From assembly GCF_001005825.1 (NCBI RefSeq), contig NZ_LBHV01000011.1:94684-158683 (forward strand): a DNA stretch of 64,000 nucleotides, given 5' to 3'. The notes under the pieces are model-generated. The model made no database searches. It was not told where the DNA came from and worked only from the letters and a program-made list of their open reading frames with translations. Shown here piece by piece: positions 16,350 to 24,377 of the stretch (within the stretch, counting starts at the first letter, position 1; every line of letters starts with the position of its first letter). The stretch is from Rhizobium sp. LC145. Its GTDB lineage: Bacteria > Pseudomonadota > Alphaproteobacteria > Rhizobiales > Rhizobiaceae. A program made the translations under genes and the position numbers.

Positions 16350-17362
16350 GCCGGAAAGACACTCTGAAAGCAATGCTATCCCGGCGGGAGCAGGAGTTGC
16401 CAGATGGCAACTCGAATGATGCAGCACCCCCGACGGAAGCGCCGGAAAAGTCGCTGCAACACATACGCTCCGGCGCGGTCGGAGCCATGAGCCGTTCTCT
16501 CGGCCATATCGCCAGCGCGGCCGATCAGGCGAGGGCATTGATCGCCTCGGGTTCGGCGGTGGTGGAAATACCGACCGAAAAGATCGAGGGCTCCTTCGTT
16601 TCCGACCGTCTGCCTGACGAAGGCGAAGACTATCAGCGGCTGGTCGAAGCCATCCGCGAATCCGGGCAGAAGAGCCCCATCCTGGTCAGGCCTCACCCTT
16701 CAAAGCCGGACAGATATCAGATCGCCTTCGGTCACCGCCGCGTGCGGGTGCTCGCCTCGCTCGCTCGTCCCGTCAAGGCCGTCGTCCAGAATCTGACAGA
16801 TGAAGAGCTCGTCGTCATCCAGGGCCAGGAAAACGCCGCCCGTTCGGATCTCAGCTATATCGAGCGCGGACTTTTTGCGCTCGCTCTCGAAGAGCGCGGT
16901 TTCGACCGGCGCGTCATCATGTCCTCGCTGGGAATCGAGAAAACCCAGCTTTCAAAGCTGATGAGCGTCGCGCATTCGCTGCCGCGCACATTGATCGAAG
17001 CGATCGGCCCGGCGCCGAAGGCAGGCCGTCCCAGATGGATGGCGCTCGCCGAGCGTCATGCCGAAGGAAAGAACGAGGCGGCGCTCAAGGAACTCCTGCA
17101 AAGCACCCGGTTCAGGGATGCTGATTCCGACAGCCGCTTCAGTCAGGTCATGGCTCTGCTCTCCGTTAGAGGCGCAAAGCCGAAACCCGAGACGATCAAG
17201 AGCGAGGCGGGAGCAAAGCTCGCATCCGTCGAGCGGAGCGGAACCAAGGTCAATCTGGTTTTTGATGATCGGGCCGCACCTGCTTTTGCCGATTTCGTCG
17301 CCTCGCAGCTCGAGCAACTGCATCGCGATTATCTTCAGAGCCGATCGGTCCTCCGGGACTGA
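16346..17362 (+). CDS. repB: Plasmid partitioning protein RepB
   Basis: ParB-type centromere-binding protein of 338 aa. A flexible N terminus is followed by the ParB/sulfiredoxin-like domain (about residues 70-170, with FGHRRVRVLASL and ENAARSDLSYIERG) and a helix-turn-helix (SSLGIEKTQLSKLMSVA). The C-terminal third is the RepB-specific dimerisation region. It should bind the parS-like palindromes at 13924, 14790 and 16394; the last lies within its own first 25 codons (around ELPDGNS). It overlaps repA by four bases and is separated from repC by the ctRNA region. Confidence 0.96.
   Translation: MSRKDTLKAMLSRREQELPDGNSNDAAPPTEAPEKSLQHIRSGAVGAMSRSLGHIASAADQARALIASGSAVVEIPTEKIEGSFVSDRLPDEGEDYQRLVEAIRESGQKSPILVRPHPSKPDRYQIAFGHRRVRVLASLARPVKAVVQNLTDEELVVIQGQENAARSDLSYIERGLFALALEERGFDRRVIMSSLGIEKTQLSKLMSVAHSLPRTLIEAIGPAPKAGRPRWMALAERHAEGKNEAALKELLQSTRFRDADSDSRFSQVMALLSVRGAKPKPETIKSEAGAKLASVERSGTKVNLVFDDRAAPAFADFVASQLEQLHRDYLQSRSVLRD
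16394..16413. repeat. parS-like palindrome 3, inside repB
   Basis: GAGTTGCCA-GA-TGGCAACTC lies within codons 17-23 of repB. The core is identical to palindrome 2. Its place inside coding sequence implies the protein sequence there is constrained by the DNA site. Confidence 0.75.
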
Positions 17363-17407
17363 GTCATCGCTGTTAGACGAGTTCAACCCGCAAAGGAGCA
17401 ACCCGCA

Positions 17408-17463
17408 AAAGAAAAAGGCCCCCAAGCGACCGAAGTCGTGGAAGCCTTCCTCTGATTTCTAGC
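17408..17463 (-). ncRNA. Antisense ctRNA controlling repC (RepE/IncA type)
   Basis: A minus-strand promoter with -35 TTGACT (17499-17494) and -10 GATTCT (17476-17471), spacing 17, would start an RNA near 17463. It would end at the strong hairpin at 17411-17450, giving about 55 nucleotides, the length known for repABC counter-transcribed RNAs. In studied plasmids this RNA pairs with the repC leader and lowers RepC translation or causes premature termination, setting copy number and incompatibility. Exact ends are predicted, not measured. Confidence 0.8.
17411..17450 (-). terminator. ctRNA intrinsic terminator
   Basis: Read on the minus strand: AAGGC, TTCCA, CGAC, a TTCG loop, GTCG, then a G-rich arm and GCCTT, followed by TTTTTC. 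The stem has a stable UUCG tetraloop and a U tail, a textbook intrinsic terminator. Confidence 0.8.
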
Positions 17464-17558
17464 AAGATCGAGAATCGCATTTCCACGAATCACAGTCAAG
17501 AGTCTTTGGCACCGTTTTGGTGAGCGGATTTCTTTTGCCTATGCGTAGGTGAAGGAAA

Positions 17559-18884
17559 ATGGAGAGTGGAACTGTCACGACGCCCTTTGGGCGGCGGTCG
17601 ATATCGCTTGCCTTCCTGGCAAGTCAAATGCAAGCCGAGGATATCGAGCCCGATTTCCGGCGCAACAAATGGAAGCTTTTCAGGGCTATCTGCGAGGCGC
17701 GGCCCTCTCTCGGCGTGACTGATCGAGCGCTTACCGTTCTCGATGCGCTCTTGAGCTTCTATCCAGAAGAGGAGCTTTCCGCCGAGCGGGGGCTGGTCGT
17801 CTTTCCCTCGAATGCGCAGCTTTCGCTTCGTGCACGCGGCATGGCCGCAGCCACGCTCAGGCGCCATCTGGCCATTCTCGTCGATTCCGGACTGATCATC
17901 CGCAAGGACAGCCCTAACGGAAAGCGCTACGCACGGCGCGACAGGGCAGGGGAGATCGACGAAGCTTACGGTTTCTCGCTTGCACCGCTTCTTTCCCGCG
18001 CCAGCGAGATAGAAAGCCTGGCCGCGCGTTCCGTCGCCGATCGGCAATTGCTGAGAGCTGCCAAGGAACGCCTGACGATATGCCGCCGCGACGTGACCAA
18101 GGTGATCACCGGCGCCCTCAACGAAGGCCTTGCCGGCGACTGGCTGAGCCTTTCGGCCGAACTCCACGGCCTCATTGAACAGTTTCCGCGCGTTGCGAAG
18201 CTAGACGCCTTGTTGCCAATCCTCACCCGAATGGAGGAACTGCGCGAGAGAACGTTCAAGCTTTTGAACGCACAGCTAAAAACGGAAAAAATGAGCGGCA
18301 ATGAGTCTCAAATTGAGCGCCACAAACAGGATTCAGAATCCTATTTCCCTTCTGAATCTGAACCCGGCCATATCAGCAACCGAACTACATCCGTCAAGGA
18401 ACTTACCGCGTCACCTTATGAAGAACCGGAAGTGATCAACCGCCACTCTCCCCATGACCACCCGTCCTCGTCGGAGAGCGCCCCAGCCTTCAAATTCTCC
18501 CTCGAGACCGTCCATCGGGCCTGCCCGGAAATACAGGCCTATGGTCCGGGCGGAGAAATCCGCAACTGGCGGGATCTGATCACGGCAGCAGCGGTCGTTC
18601 GCTCGACGCTGGCGGTGAGCACCTCGGCTTACGAGGAAGCGAGTTCCGTCATGGGACCGCAGGCAACCGCAATGGTGATGGCCTGCATTCTCGAAAGAGG
18701 AGAACGCATTGGTTCGGCCGGGGGATATCTGAGACACCTCACACGCCGCGCAGCCAAGGGAGAATTCGCAGTGGGGCCGATGCTGATGGCATTGCTGCGC
18801 ACGCAGACTTCACAGAAGAGGTCATCATCAGCATCACCCGGTATCAACCGGCAATCGCTGCCGAAAATGGGTACCATCCGGTAA
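17559..18884 (+). CDS. repC: Plasmid replication initiator RepC
   Basis: RepC initiator of 441 aa, normal length. The N-terminal part is the conserved RepC DNA-binding domain (TPFGRRSISLAFL, GVTDRALTVLDALLSFYPE, LSLRARGMAAATLRRHLAILVDSGLI). A variable linker rich in charged and polar residues (about 240-310) leads to a C-terminal domain (RNWRDLITAAAVVRSTLAVS). RepC is the only protein needed for replication, acting in cis at an origin that lies within its own gene. Its expression is limited by the ctRNA upstream. The start is ATG with GAAGGAAA just before it. Confidence 0.96.
   Translation: MESGTVTTPFGRRSISLAFLASQMQAEDIEPDFRRNKWKLFRAICEARPSLGVTDRALTVLDALLSFYPEEELSAERGLVVFPSNAQLSLRARGMAAATLRRHLAILVDSGLIIRKDSPNGKRYARRDRAGEIDEAYGFSLAPLLSRASEIESLAARSVADRQLLRAAKERLTICRRDVTKVITGALNEGLAGDWLSLSAELHGLIEQFPRVAKLDALLPILTRMEELRERTFKLLNAQLKTEKMSGNESQIERHKQDSESYFPSESEPGHISNRTTSVKELTASPYEEPEVINRHSPHDHPSSSESAPAFKFSLETVHRACPEIQAYGPGGEIRNWRDLITAAAVVRSTLAVSTSAYEEASSVMGPQATAMVMACILERGERIGSAGGYLRHLTRRAAKGEFAVGPMLMALLRTQTSQKRSSSASPGINRQSLPKMGTIR
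18278..18365. other. Probable origin region inside repC
   Basis: The AT-rich segment within the repC linker holds CTCAAATTGAG (18307-18317) and a perfect 9-base inverted repeat GATTCAGAA-N11-TTCTGAATC (18330-18358). In other repABC plasmids oriV maps to the AT-rich middle of repC. Location by composition and analogy; no replication data. Confidence 0.5.
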
Positions 18885-19356
18885 CGAAACAGAACGTCTC
18901 ACTAGGTTTCGAATGCTTCGTACTCACCAATGACATCAATGGAATATGATTTTCGCACGGCTGCTCAATTTCCGCGTCCCCAAGGCACGCGTTCTATGAT
19001 GCATCTCAATTGGGGAAGGATAGGCTTTTCAAAACCAAAGGCGGCTGCGGCCGTTTGCGGCTTGCCTCTTCTGTACATGCCTTCGCGCAATGCAGATGCT
19101 CTCCTTTCCGGTATAGGCATATCGCCGGCCGATTTAGTCCGGCAAAGCAATCCGTTCTATCTTGCTTTTTCCCTGCTCTTCAAAAAGGCCAAAGTTCGAG
19201 ACCTTCGGCGTGAGGTCTGATTTCCCGCTACGTGGACACGTCCTGCGCAACCAGGCGAAGCATCATGATTGCCAAGTCCTGTCTTCGCCCTACCTCGATG
19301 AGATCAGTTGACGAGCTCCAGTTTGGCGGCTTCGAGCCTGGGGTCAGGAGGCGATT
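18885..19356. other. Gap downstream of repC
   Basis: About 470 bases between repC and the AI-2E-family gene. It holds one doubtful small gene (18942-19220); otherwise nothing was recognised. Confidence 0.45.
18942..19220 (+). CDS. Doubtful small protein, weakly DUF1127/YjiS-like
   Basis: Open frame of about 90 codons starting at an ATG near 18942 (an upstream ATG exists at 18930). No good RBS is seen. The C-terminal part (RNADALLSGIGISPADLVRQSNPFY) resembles the DxLLxDIGIxRxDI...NPFW pattern of DUF1127 proteins, small RNA-binding-like proteins common in rhizobia. The N-terminal part is unremarkable. It may be a degraded or chance frame. Confidence 0.3.
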   Translation, partial: EYDFRTAAQFPRPQGTRSMMHLNWGRIGFSKPKAAAAVCGLPLLYMPSRNADALLSGIGISPADLVRQSNPFYLAFSLLFKKAKVRDLRREV

Positions 19357-21324
19357 TTGCAAAATGAGCTCGGCGGCCCTCGCCGCCTCTATTCCATTTC
19401 GCCGTCGGGACCCTCGCGCATGCCTGCCTTTGCGTCGGTGCTCGCGGTCGTGGCCATCCTCTATTTTGCGAAGGAGGTGCTCCTTCCGCTGGCGATCGCG
19501 GTCCTCTTGACGTTCGCCCTGGCACCCATCTCATCCCGTCTTCGCAAACTCGGACTTCCGCGGATCCTGGCGGTAATCACCACCGTCGTGCTTGCCTTCC
19601 TTGGCCTCACCCTATTCGCTCTTGTGGTGGCCGGACAGGTCGCCGAGGTGGCACAAAACCTACCCGCCTATCAGGGCAACATCATCGGAAAGATACGTTC
19701 TCTCCAGGAGAGCGGAACTGACAACGGCATCGTGCGACGTCTGACCTCGGTCATCGAAAGCGTCGGGCGCGAAATCAACAATGCCGGGCAGAACCAGGCT
19801 ACTCCAGGTTCAGCTTCCCCCTCGAGAGAACCGATGCTCGTCGAGATATTCGCGCCCAGCCGGCCGATCGAAACGCTCACAAGTCTTATCAGCCCGCTGC
19901 TTGGACCGATTGCCTCGTTAGGTCTCATCATCGTCGTCGTCATCTTCATGCTTCTGGAGCGAGAGGAACTCCGTGATCGCTTTATCCGGCTTGTTGGCTA
20001 TGGAGACCTGCATCGCACGACGGAGGCGCTCCAGGAGGCCGGCAGCCGCGTTGCGCTCTATCTTCTGATGCAGTTGGTCGTGAACTGCGCCTATGGAATC
20101 CCGCTGGCGCTCGGCCTGTGGGCGGTCGGCATCCCCAACGCCGTGCTGTGGGGGATGCTGGCCATCGTGCTTCGGTTCGTTCCTTACATCGGCCCTGTCA
20201 TAGCGACGGTGCTCCCGCTCTTCTTGGCCTTCGCCGTCGATCCGGGCTGGAGCCTCGTTCTTTGGGTCGCGGCGATATTCCTGGTGCTGGAATTGACCAG
20301 CAACAACATCGTCGAACCATGGCTCTATGGTTCCCGCACCGGGCTTTCTCCGCTGGCCATCATCGTCGCGGCGATCTTTTGGGCATGGCTGTGGGGGCCG
20401 GTAGGCCTCATCCTGTCGACGCCGCTGACCGTTTGCCTGGCCGTCCTCGGTCGTTACGTGCCCCAGTTCGAGTTCCTCGAGGTCCTGTTTGGCAGCGAGC
20501 CGGTGCTTGATCCCAAGGAACGCCTTTACCAGAGGCTGTTGGCAGGTGATCCCGACGAGGCTACTGACCAGGCTGAGGAGATGCTCGAAGAAGATTACCT
20601 CGAAGACTACTACGGCAAGGTCGCCATTCCCGCTCTTCTGCTCGCGGAGCGGGACCGTCGTCGAGGCGTCCTGACAGCAGGGCAGATGGAGCAGGTATAC
20701 GAAACGGCGACAACGCTGGTCTCGAACCTTGAAGACATCGCGCAGGAGGAAGAGCAGGAGGCGGAAGAGGAGGAGAAAAGCAAGGCGACGGGCGAGATCC
20801 CCAAGGCTCCTTCTGAGGAGCAAAATAGCAGTGAAGAAGAGGAGCTGCCGGACGGGACTGGGAAGACCGTCATCTGCATTGGCGGCAGAGGCCCTCTTGA
20901 TGACGCCTCGGCGGCGATGCTGGCTCAGGTGCTTCAGGTGCAAGGAGCCGAAGTCGTGACGGCAAGGCACTCCGATATCACCAACCGCCGAAGCCGCGAT
21001 CTCATTCCAAAAGAAGCCAACGCCGTTGTTGTTTGTTTCCTGAACGAGGACTCTGCCAAGCATGCGGGCATTCTTATGCGCCGCTTCAAGCGCATCTACC
21101 CCACCTCACGTGTGGGGGCGGTGCTGTGGTCCGATAGCGAGGACGCGCGACCATTGTCGGCGCAAAAGGACGCTGACTTTACAGCCTCCAGGTTGACCGA
21201 TGCTGCCCGTGAGGCGCTCTCAGAGGCTCCATTGATCCCCGTGACAACTCCTCGAAAGCTCCAGATCCGGACTCGCCGGTCTGCAACACGGCCGCCAATT
21301 GCGTCCGCCGACGCAGAGACATAG
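19357..21324 (+). CDS. AI-2E/PerM-family permease with C-terminal extension
   Basis: Membrane protein of 655 aa. About residues 20-375 form the AI-2E (YdiK/PerM/TqsA) transporter domain with seven or eight membrane segments (VLAVVAILYFAKEVLLPLAI, SLGLIIVVVIFMLLEREELRDR, PLAIIVAAIFWAWLWGPVGLIL). The usual family length is about 350, so roughly 280 residues are extra: a soluble helical part, a Glu-rich stretch (about 460-500) and a small alpha/beta domain (TVICIGGRGPLDDASAAML, AVVVCFLNEDSAKHAGI). The substrate of the family is mostly unknown; autoinducer-2 export and Na/H exchange have been shown for members. It starts at TTG five bases after AGGAGG. Confidence 0.85.
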   Translation: MQNELGGPRRLYSISPSGPSRMPAFASVLAVVAILYFAKEVLLPLAIAVLLTFALAPISSRLRKLGLPRILAVITTVVLAFLGLTLFALVVAGQVAEVAQNLPAYQGNIIGKIRSLQESGTDNGIVRRLTSVIESVGREINNAGQNQATPGSASPSREPMLVEIFAPSRPIETLTSLISPLLGPIASLGLIIVVVIFMLLEREELRDRFIRLVGYGDLHRTTEALQEAGSRVALYLLMQLVVNCAYGIPLALGLWAVGIPNAVLWGMLAIVLRFVPYIGPVIATVLPLFLAFAVDPGWSLVLWVAAIFLVLELTSNNIVEPWLYGSRTGLSPLAIIVAAIFWAWLWGPVGLILSTPLTVCLAVLGRYVPQFEFLEVLFGSEPVLDPKERLYQRLLAGDPDEATDQAEEMLEEDYLEDYYGKVAIPALLLAERDRRRGVLTAGQMEQVYETATTLVSNLEDIAQEEEQEAEEEEKSKATGEIPKAPSEEQNSSEEEELPDGTGKTVICIGGRGPLDDASAAMLAQVLQVQGAEVVTARHSDITNRRSRDLIPKEANAVVVCFLNEDSAKHAGILMRRFKRIYPTSRVGAVLWSDSEDARPLSAQKDADFTASRLTDAAREALSEAPLIPVTTPRKLQIRTRRSATRPPIASADAET

Positions 21325-21371
21325 GTGTAGATGCATCCGGAAAGGTGCTTGGCCATTCACTCAGGAGAGAA

Positions 21372-21389
21372 GGCCCGCTTGCGCGGGCC
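21372..21389. terminator. Hairpin between convergent genes
   Basis: GGCCCGC-TTGC-GCGGGCC is a perfect 7-base stem with a 4-base loop. On the minus strand it is followed by TTCTCT, so it most likely ends the hydrolase transcript (stop at 21399); it may also stop read-through from the AI-2E-family gene. Confidence 0.65.
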
Positions 21390-21398
21390 CTTGCTTCC

Positions 21399-22442
21399 TT
21401 ACAATGTCTTCAAGCCATCAAGCAGCGCCTGATGGAACCTTTCCGGATCCTGGATTTGCGGTGAGTGGCCAAGATCATCGAACTCGACGAGCTTGGCGTC
21501 TGGGATCGCTTCGGCTGCCTGCTTGCCGAGTTGCGTGTAGTCGCCAAGCTTGGATGCGAGCTCTTGCGACGCGCGGTTGGCTCCTGGTGCGGTCTTGTCG
21601 GTCATGCCAATCAAAAGCAGCGTCGGCACCTTTATTTGTGGAAACTCATAAACCACAGGCTGGGTAAACACCATGTCGGAGGTCAAGGCCTGGTTCCATG
21701 CGACTTGTTCTTCGCCATCGCCTTCATACATGCCCGCACTCATCGCCACCCATCTGTCGTATTCCGGTTCCCAATTGCCCGAATAGTAGATCTTCTGCTG
21801 GTAAGCCTTGATGCTGGCGAAGGTCGTCTTCTTCTCGCCCTCAAATGCTGCATCAATCGTCTGATAGGGCACGCCCTTAGCCTTCCAATCCTCCAGGCCA
21901 AGCGGATTGACCATTATAAGCTGTTCGGTCGCATCCGGGTACATTAAGGCAAAGCGAGACGCGAGCATGCCGCCCATGGAGTGGCCGACGATCGTCGCCT
22001 TCTTGATACCGCGCTGATCGAGGAGCGCCTTGGTATTTTCCGCCAGCTGATGAAAACTGAACTGATATACCTGCGGCTTGCTCGACTTGCAAAAACCAAC
22101 CTGATCCGGGGCGATCACACGATAACCGGCTCGCGTCAGGCGATTTATGGTATCTTCCCAGGTGGCCCCGCAGAAATTCTTCCCGTGCAGCAGCACGACA
22201 GTCCGACCATTCGGATTTTCCGCTGCGATGTCCATGAACGACATTTCGAGTGGCTGGCCCTGACTGGTCACATGAAAGATCTCGGTCCTGAATGGATAAT
22301 CAAAGCCCTCGAGGCGGGAGCCGTAGGTTGGGTGCTCTACCTGCGACTTACCGGTGTCTTCTTGTGCAGTCGCCGGAAAGACAACGCCGCTCATAAAGAA
22401 CGGCACCGCTACGGCTAGGGAAAATAGCTGTCGTGAGGGCAT
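21399..22442 (-). CDS. Secreted alpha/beta hydrolase
   Basis: Alpha/beta-hydrolase-fold enzyme of 347 aa with an N-terminal signal peptide (about residues 1-26, ending PATAQ). The oxyanion motif LLHGKNF, the nucleophile elbow GHSMGG (Ser about 157) and the catalytic histidine in DDLGHSPQ are all present, so it should be active. It is probably periplasmic. Substrate unknown; relatives include haloalkane dehalogenase-like and epoxide hydrolase-like esterases. A single-gene transcript ending at the hairpin at 21372-21389. Confidence 0.88.
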   Translation of the reverse strand: MPSRQLFSLAVAVPFFMSGVVFPATAQEDTGKSQVEHPTYGSRLEGFDYPFRTEIFHVTSQGQPLEMSFMDIAAENPNGRTVVLLHGKNFCGATWEDTINRLTRAGYRVIAPDQVGFCKSSKPQVYQFSFHQLAENTKALLDQRGIKKATIVGHSMGGMLASRFALMYPDATEQLIMVNPLGLEDWKAKGVPYQTIDAAFEGEKKTTFASIKAYQQKIYYSGNWEPEYDRWVAMSAGMYEGDGEEQVAWNQALTSDMVFTQPVVYEFPQIKVPTLLLIGMTDKTAPGANRASQELASKLGDYTQLGKQAAEAIPDAKLVEFDDLGHSPQIQDPERFHQALLDGLKTL

Positions 22443-22797
22443 GAAAACTCCTTTTTGCGGTCACCCGACGCAGACTGTGCGCCGGATCGCGCGTTCAGGT
22501 AGGAGAGATCCAGCACTAAGATAAGGGAGGATAACGGCCCCGTGAAAAGGATTGCTCTGTAAAAGATCGTAGTCCGGCTTCGCTGATTTCCCCGGAATGT
22601 AGGTCCCGAATTTGGCTAGAGTCGATTTCCAAGACCAGTTCTCGGCGCCGTGTTGCACAAGAGAGAAAGAGAGACGCTCTCAAGACCATTCCGGAGGCAC
22701 TCGGTGGTGACGGTCATCACTCGCTGGCCATTAGCGCTGGAACTTTTCAGCCAAATTTAAGTTGAACTGCGCTACTTACAATCAGGAGGACCCAACT
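22443..22797. other. Divergent gap between hydrolase and DUF892 genes
   Basis: About 355 bases without a gene. It holds the probable sigma-EcfG promoter of the DUF892 gene (22739-22763). Nothing else was recognised. Confidence 0.5.
22739..22763 (+). promoter_or_regulatory. Putative EcfG general-stress promoter
   Basis: GGAAC (22739-22743), 16 bases, then AGTT (22760-22763) matches the alphaproteobacterial EcfG pattern GGAAC-N16/17-cGTT. It lies 35 bases before the GTG start of a ferritin-like stress gene, a typical EcfG target. Confidence 0.55.
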
Positions 22798-23298
22798 GTG
22801 GCAGCGACCAAAACTCTCGATGACCTGTTCGTTGATACTCTCAAGGACATCTACTTTGCGGAAAAGCAGATCTTGAAGGCGCTCCCAAAGATGGCACGAG
22901 CGGCGCAGTCCGAGGAAGGCAAAGCCGGCTTCCTGCAGCATCGTGATGAAACGCAAGGTCAGATCGAGCGTCTCGAACAGGTGTTCGAGCTTGTCGGGAA
23001 GGCCGCACGCGGGAAAACTTGCGAAGCGATCCAGGGCCTCATTGCCGAGGGCGAAGAAATCATGGAAGAATTCAAAGGCTCTCCAGCTCTCGATGCGGGG
23101 CTGATCTCATCGGCCCAGGCCGTCGAGCACTATGAGATTGCGCGGTACGGCACCTTGATTGAATGGGCAAAGCAGCTTGGCCTAAAAGAGGCTGTGCCGC
23201 TGCTGCAGGCGAACCTTGCCGAAGAGGAAGCGACCGACAAGAAGTTGACGCAACTTGCGAAAGCTTCCGCAAACGTCAAAGGCACAAAAGCGGCCTAA
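22798..23298 (+). CDS. DUF892 ferritin-like protein (YciE/YciF type)
   Basis: Protein of 166 aa from the YciE/YciF family, a four-helix ferritin-like bundle. Conserved segments are LDDLFVDTLKDIYFAEKQILKALPKMARAA, the GKAGFLQHRDETQGQIERLEQVF helix and EHYEIARYGTLI. The Glu and His residues match a di-metal site. The start is GTG with AGGAGG at good spacing. Family members are induced by osmotic and stationary-phase stress; the reaction is unknown. The EcfG-like promoter supports a general-stress role. Confidence 0.9.
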   Translation: MAATKTLDDLFVDTLKDIYFAEKQILKALPKMARAAQSEEGKAGFLQHRDETQGQIERLEQVFELVGKAARGKTCEAIQGLIAEGEEIMEEFKGSPALDAGLISSAQAVEHYEIARYGTLIEWAKQLGLKEAVPLLQANLAEEEATDKKLTQLAKASANVKGTKAA

Positions 23299-23611
23299 CG
23301 ATGCTGCAGCGATCAGGAAAATCGTGTGATCGGCGATGCGCGGCAGAATCGATATTCCAACAGCATGGTGGGATACGTCCCCGGGGGCAGATAATGGACC
23401 CGTGGTTTCACCGACGGAATAGTGGCCGCGGTGGCTCTTAAAGACTGGCGGGCCGGCAAGAGACATAAGGTTGCTTCTTGTCCGTGCCGCGCTAGGTATG
23501 ATTTTTCCAATGCCTCCTTTGGTTATTTCCAAAGGAGGGAGCCTCGGGACGCGCCAATGCAATTTAGCTGACCTGCATTCACGCTGCCCAATCAGACGAG
23601 GAACTTCTGCA
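23299..23611. other. Gap between DUF892 and GlsB-like genes
   Basis: About 310 bases. The only clear structure is a perfect hairpin at 23513-23538 in the leader of the downstream gene. Confidence 0.5.
23513..23538 (+). other. Hairpin in leader of GlsB-like gene
   Basis: CCTCCTTTGG-TTATTT-CCAAAGGAGG forms a perfect 10-base stem with a 6-base loop. It lies about 75 bases before the ATG and has no U tract, so it may be an RNA-stability or translation-control stem or a protein-binding dyad. Confidence 0.5.
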
Positions 23612-23863
23612 ATGGGGATAATCTGGACCATCATCATTGGCTTTGCCGCCGGTATCGTGGCTAAGCTCATCGTGCCTGGTGAAAACGAGCCGAAGGGTTT
23701 TGTCCTGACGACAATCCTTGGCATTGTTGGGGCTTTCGTGGCCTCCTATCTGGGGCAGGCATTGGGGTGGTATAACGCCAACCAGGGCGCCGGGTTCATC
23801 GGCGCCATCGTCGGCGCCGTGATCGTTTTGCTCGTATGGGGTGCCGTCGCCCGGCGCGCTTGA
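23612..23863 (+). CDS. GlsB/YeaQ/YmgE-family stress membrane protein
   Basis: Inner-membrane protein of 83 aa with three membrane segments: IIWTIIIGFAAGIVAKLIV, a central VLTTILGIVGAFVASYLGQAL and the C-terminal GFIGAIVGAVIVLLVWGAV. The PGENEPKGF loop is a family hallmark. It is also called transglycosylase-associated protein, though no enzyme activity is known. The ATG at 23612 is the start of the conserved region. It lies 28 bases upstream of the YidB-like gene, probably as one transcript. Confidence 0.92.
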   Translation: MGIIWTIIIGFAAGIVAKLIVPGENEPKGFVLTTILGIVGAFVASYLGQALGWYNANQGAGFIGAIVGAVIVLLVWGAVARRA

Positions 23864-23891
23864 GAGTTCAACAAGCAGAAAGGAACCGACA

Positions 23892-24377
23892 ATGGCTTCA
23901 TCTCGCAACACCATGCCCTCGCTTGCGGCGCTATTGGGTCTATTGGCAGTCGCCGGTTATCAGAATCGCGATAAGCTGGGCCAGATCTTTCAGGGCTCGA
24001 AAGCCGGTGCCCAGAACGGTGGCGGCATATTCGGCGAAATCGGCAAAATGTTCGGCGGCTCCGAAGAAGGTTCGCTCAGCAAAGGCCTGGGGGAACTTGT
24101 GGATGCATTCAAAAGCGGCGGAAACCATGAGGAGGCAGACTCCTGGGTCAGCGCCCAAAAGCCGTCTAAAGGCATTTCCCCAGAGCAGGTCGAATCGTCA
24201 ATCGGCAGAGATACCCTACAGGAATTGGCCGCAAAGACCGGCCTGGACTACCATGAGCTGCTGGAGCGTCTTTCGACCTCTATTCCGGACGCCGTCGACA
24301 AGATGACCCCCAACGGTCAGTTGCCGCAGACCGACGAGGAAGTCTTTGGGCGACCTGCTGGCCCCGCCTCCGCATAG
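23892..24377 (+). CDS. YidB-family (DUF937-like) protein
   Basis: Protein of 161 aa. The N-terminal part is Gly-rich with a hydrophobic helix (PSLAALLGLLAVAGYQ). The C-terminal part is the YidB domain (ADSWVSAQKPSKGISPEQVESSIGRDTLQELAAKTGLDYHELLERLS..PDAVDKMTPNGQLP). The function is unknown; homologues are often next to stress-membrane genes, as here. AAAGGA precedes the ATG. A longer upstream frame would overlap the previous gene and has no RBS. Confidence 0.85.
   Translation: MASSRNTMPSLAALLGLLAVAGYQNRDKLGQIFQGSKAGAQNGGGIFGEIGKMFGGSEEGSLSKGLGELVDAFKSGGNHEEADSWVSAQKPSKGISPEQVESSIGRDTLQELAAKTGLDYHELLERLSTSIPDAVDKMTPNGQLPQTDEEVFGRPAGPASA

Larger units (their letters stand above)
17363..17558. 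other. repB-repC intergenic control region
   Basis: The 196-base gap between repB and repC is the incompatibility region of repABC operons. It contains the complete ctRNA gene on the minus strand, and on the plus strand the repC leader that the ctRNA would pair with. Confidence 0.75.

Noticed and set aside
19918..21063. 381-codon minus-strand frame opposite the AI-2E-family gene
   Set aside because: Antisense shadow; rich in Arg/His/Gln with no domain.
23299..23511. Second EcfG promoter before the GlsB-like gene
   Set aside because: No GGAAC-N16/17-cGTT match was found in this gap.
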